This document shows, one piece after another, positions 5,583-6,638 of a DNA stretch of 6,638 nucleotides. Under the pieces are notes generated by a model. The model was not told the origin of the DNA, did no database searches, and worked only from the letters and a program-made list of their open reading frames with translations. Source of the DNA: Desulfobacterales bacterium. Its GTDB lineage: Bacteria; Desulfobacterota; Desulfobacteria; Desulfobacterales; UBA5852. The stretch is from contig JASJBQ010000264.1 of NCBI GenBank assembly GCA_030066455.1, positions 1 through 6,638 of the forward strand, read 5' to 3'. The position numbers and the translations under genes are program-made. Numbering within the stretch: the stretch's first letter is position 1; every line of letters starts with the position of its first letter.

Positions 5583-6638
5583 TCTGGGCTATTTCGAGGA
5601 AGGCCAGCTGGACAAGCCCTACGACCTGCGGCTGCTTAAACGCATGCTGCCCTTCCTGGCGCCCTACCGTCTGTGGCTGGCGTTTACCGTGGGCATTGTC
5701 GTCACCCTGACGCTCATGGACCTGGCCCTGCCCTATCTGACCAAAACCGCCATCGACCGTTATATCGTCCCGGCGGCCGCCACGCCGGCGGACGGAAGCC
5801 CCGGCGCCAACCGCATCCTGACAGTGCCTGTTGCCGATCCGGCCGTGCGGGCCGTGGTGGATAACCACATTGAACGCTTCCGCATCGACGGCCGCATAGC
5901 GCAGATCGCCTGGCGCGACCTGCAACACCTGCCGCCCGAGGCGATTCGGACGTTGCGGCAAAAAGACCTCGACGGCCTGCTGTGGATTACGGCCGCCTTC
6001 CTGCTGCTGATCGCCCTGGACTTCGGTTTCAACTTCGTGCAGCGCCTGGTGATGGAGTACACCGGCCATCGGATCATGCACGATCTGCGGCTGAAGCTCT
6101 TCGACCGCATCCTCGATCTTTCGCTGACCTTCTTTACCCGCAACCCCCTGGGCCGTCTGGTCACCCGCGCCACCAACGACGTCCAGAACATGCACGAGCT
6201 CTTCACCTCGGTGCTCTCCATGCTCTTCAAGGATTTATTCCTGCTGGCGGGCATTGGCGCCGTTCTTCTCGTCATGGACTGGCGGCTGGCCCTGGCATCC
6301 TTTGCCGTGCTGCCGCTGGTGGTCGCGGCCTCCCTGTGGTTTTCACGCCAGGTGCGGGAAGTCTTCCGCCGGCAGCGGGTCAAGATCGCCGAAATCAACA
6401 CCCATTTCGCCGAAACCATCGGCGGGATCAAAATCCTGCAGGCCTTCCGCCGCGAGCAGCGCAATGAAAAACGATTCCGCCGGCTCAACCACGAAAACTA
6501 CCAGGCCGGCATGGACCACATCCACATCCTGGCGGTTTTCATGCCCCTCGTGGAGGTCTTGGCGCTCGTCACCGTGGCTATCATCATTTGGTACGGGGGG
6601 TGGCGGATCATGAACGCCGACATGACCCTGGGGGTCCT
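5572..6638 (+). CDS. ABC exporter half-transporter, MdlB/SmdB-like partner, N-terminal part (cut by right edge)
   Basis: The frame is open from the ATG at 5572 to the window end, giving 355 residues without a stop. Only the membrane domain is present; the ATPase domain lies beyond the edge. The start is fixed by the GAGGAGGA site and overlaps the previous gene by 11 bases. TM1 is about residues 34-58 (LWLAFTVGIVVTLTLMDLAL) and ends in the family-typical YLTKTAIDRYI. About 70 residues (65-135) then intervene before TM2 (LLWITAAFLLLIALDFGFNF), where most exporters have a short external loop. After this come the usual elements: HDLRLKLFDRIL, LTFFTRNPLGRLVTRATNDV, ETIGGIKILQAF. The insert has no Cys and is predicted outside the membrane; a similar extra domain is known in BmrD of the heterodimer BmrCD. 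This subunit should supply the active catalytic Glu of the pair, which can be checked only beyond the window. Confidence 0.92.
   Translation, partial: MQHDLGYFEEGQLDKPYDLRLLKRMLPFLAPYRLWLAFTVGIVVTLTLMDLALPYLTKTAIDRYIVPAAATPADGSPGANRILTVPVADPAVRAVVDNHIERFRIDGRIAQIAWRDLQHLPPEAIRTLRQKDLDGLLWITAAFLLLIALDFGFNFVQRLVMEYTGHRIMHDLRLKLFDRILDLSLTFFTRNPLGRLVTRATNDVQNMHELFTSVLSMLFKDLFLLAGIGAVLLVMDWRLALASFAVLPLVVAASLWFSRQVREVFRRQRVKIAEINTHFAETIGGIKILQAFRREQRNEKRFRRLNHENYQAGMDHIHILAVFMPLVEVLALVTVAIIIWYGGWRIMNADMTLGV

Noticed and set aside
5482..6195. Minus-strand open frame of 237 residues opposite the second ABC gene
   Set aside because: It overlaps a frame with clear exporter membrane-domain motifs and has antisense-like composition.

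Overview
The window is GC-rich, compactly coded bacterial chromosome. It holds six protein-coding genes, two of them cut by the window edges. I see no rRNA, tRNA, CRISPR array, insertion sequence or phage gene. Codon use strongly favours G/C at third positions, so long but empty antisense reading frames lie opposite most genes. The gene mix (paired EamA transporters, a short Cys-rich orphan, an RNase II/R-type exonuclease, a two-gene ABC exporter) and the style of the proteins suggest a Desulfobacterota (former Deltaproteobacteria) genome. That assignment is inference from protein style, not from a marker gene.

Layout. Bases 1-1176, minus strand: two tandem drug/metabolite transporter (DMT, EamA-type) genes joined by an ATGA stop/start overlap; the second runs off the left edge. 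Bases 1177-1341: a divergent intergenic region with a good plus-strand promoter candidate (perfect TTGACA) and a strong Shine-Dalgarno. Bases 1342-1584, plus strand: an 80-residue Cys-rich protein of unknown function, probably metal-binding. Bases 1608-3605, minus strand: an RNB-domain exoribonuclease with all four catalytic aspartates, convergent with the small gene. Bases 3606-3818: a second divergent region, with a perfect 6-bp inverted repeat just upstream of the nuclease start. Bases 3819-6638, plus strand: two overlapping genes for a heterodimeric ABC exporter of the MdlAB/SmdAB/TM287-288/BmrCD type; the second runs off the right edge.

How the parts work together. The two ABC genes almost certainly form one transporter. 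The first subunit has the substitutions expected of the degenerate ATP site (Asp for the catalytic Glu after Walker B, Gln for the H-loop His). The second carries an extra segment of about 70 residues between its first two membrane helices, resembling the extracellular domain of BmrD. The DMT pair may act together or separately. Nothing links the RNase or the Cys-rich protein to a transporter. I found no convincing new multi-gene system. The points most worth following are the Cys-rich orphan with its promoter, the asymmetric ABC exporter with its inserted domain, and the palindrome in front of the nuclease gene.
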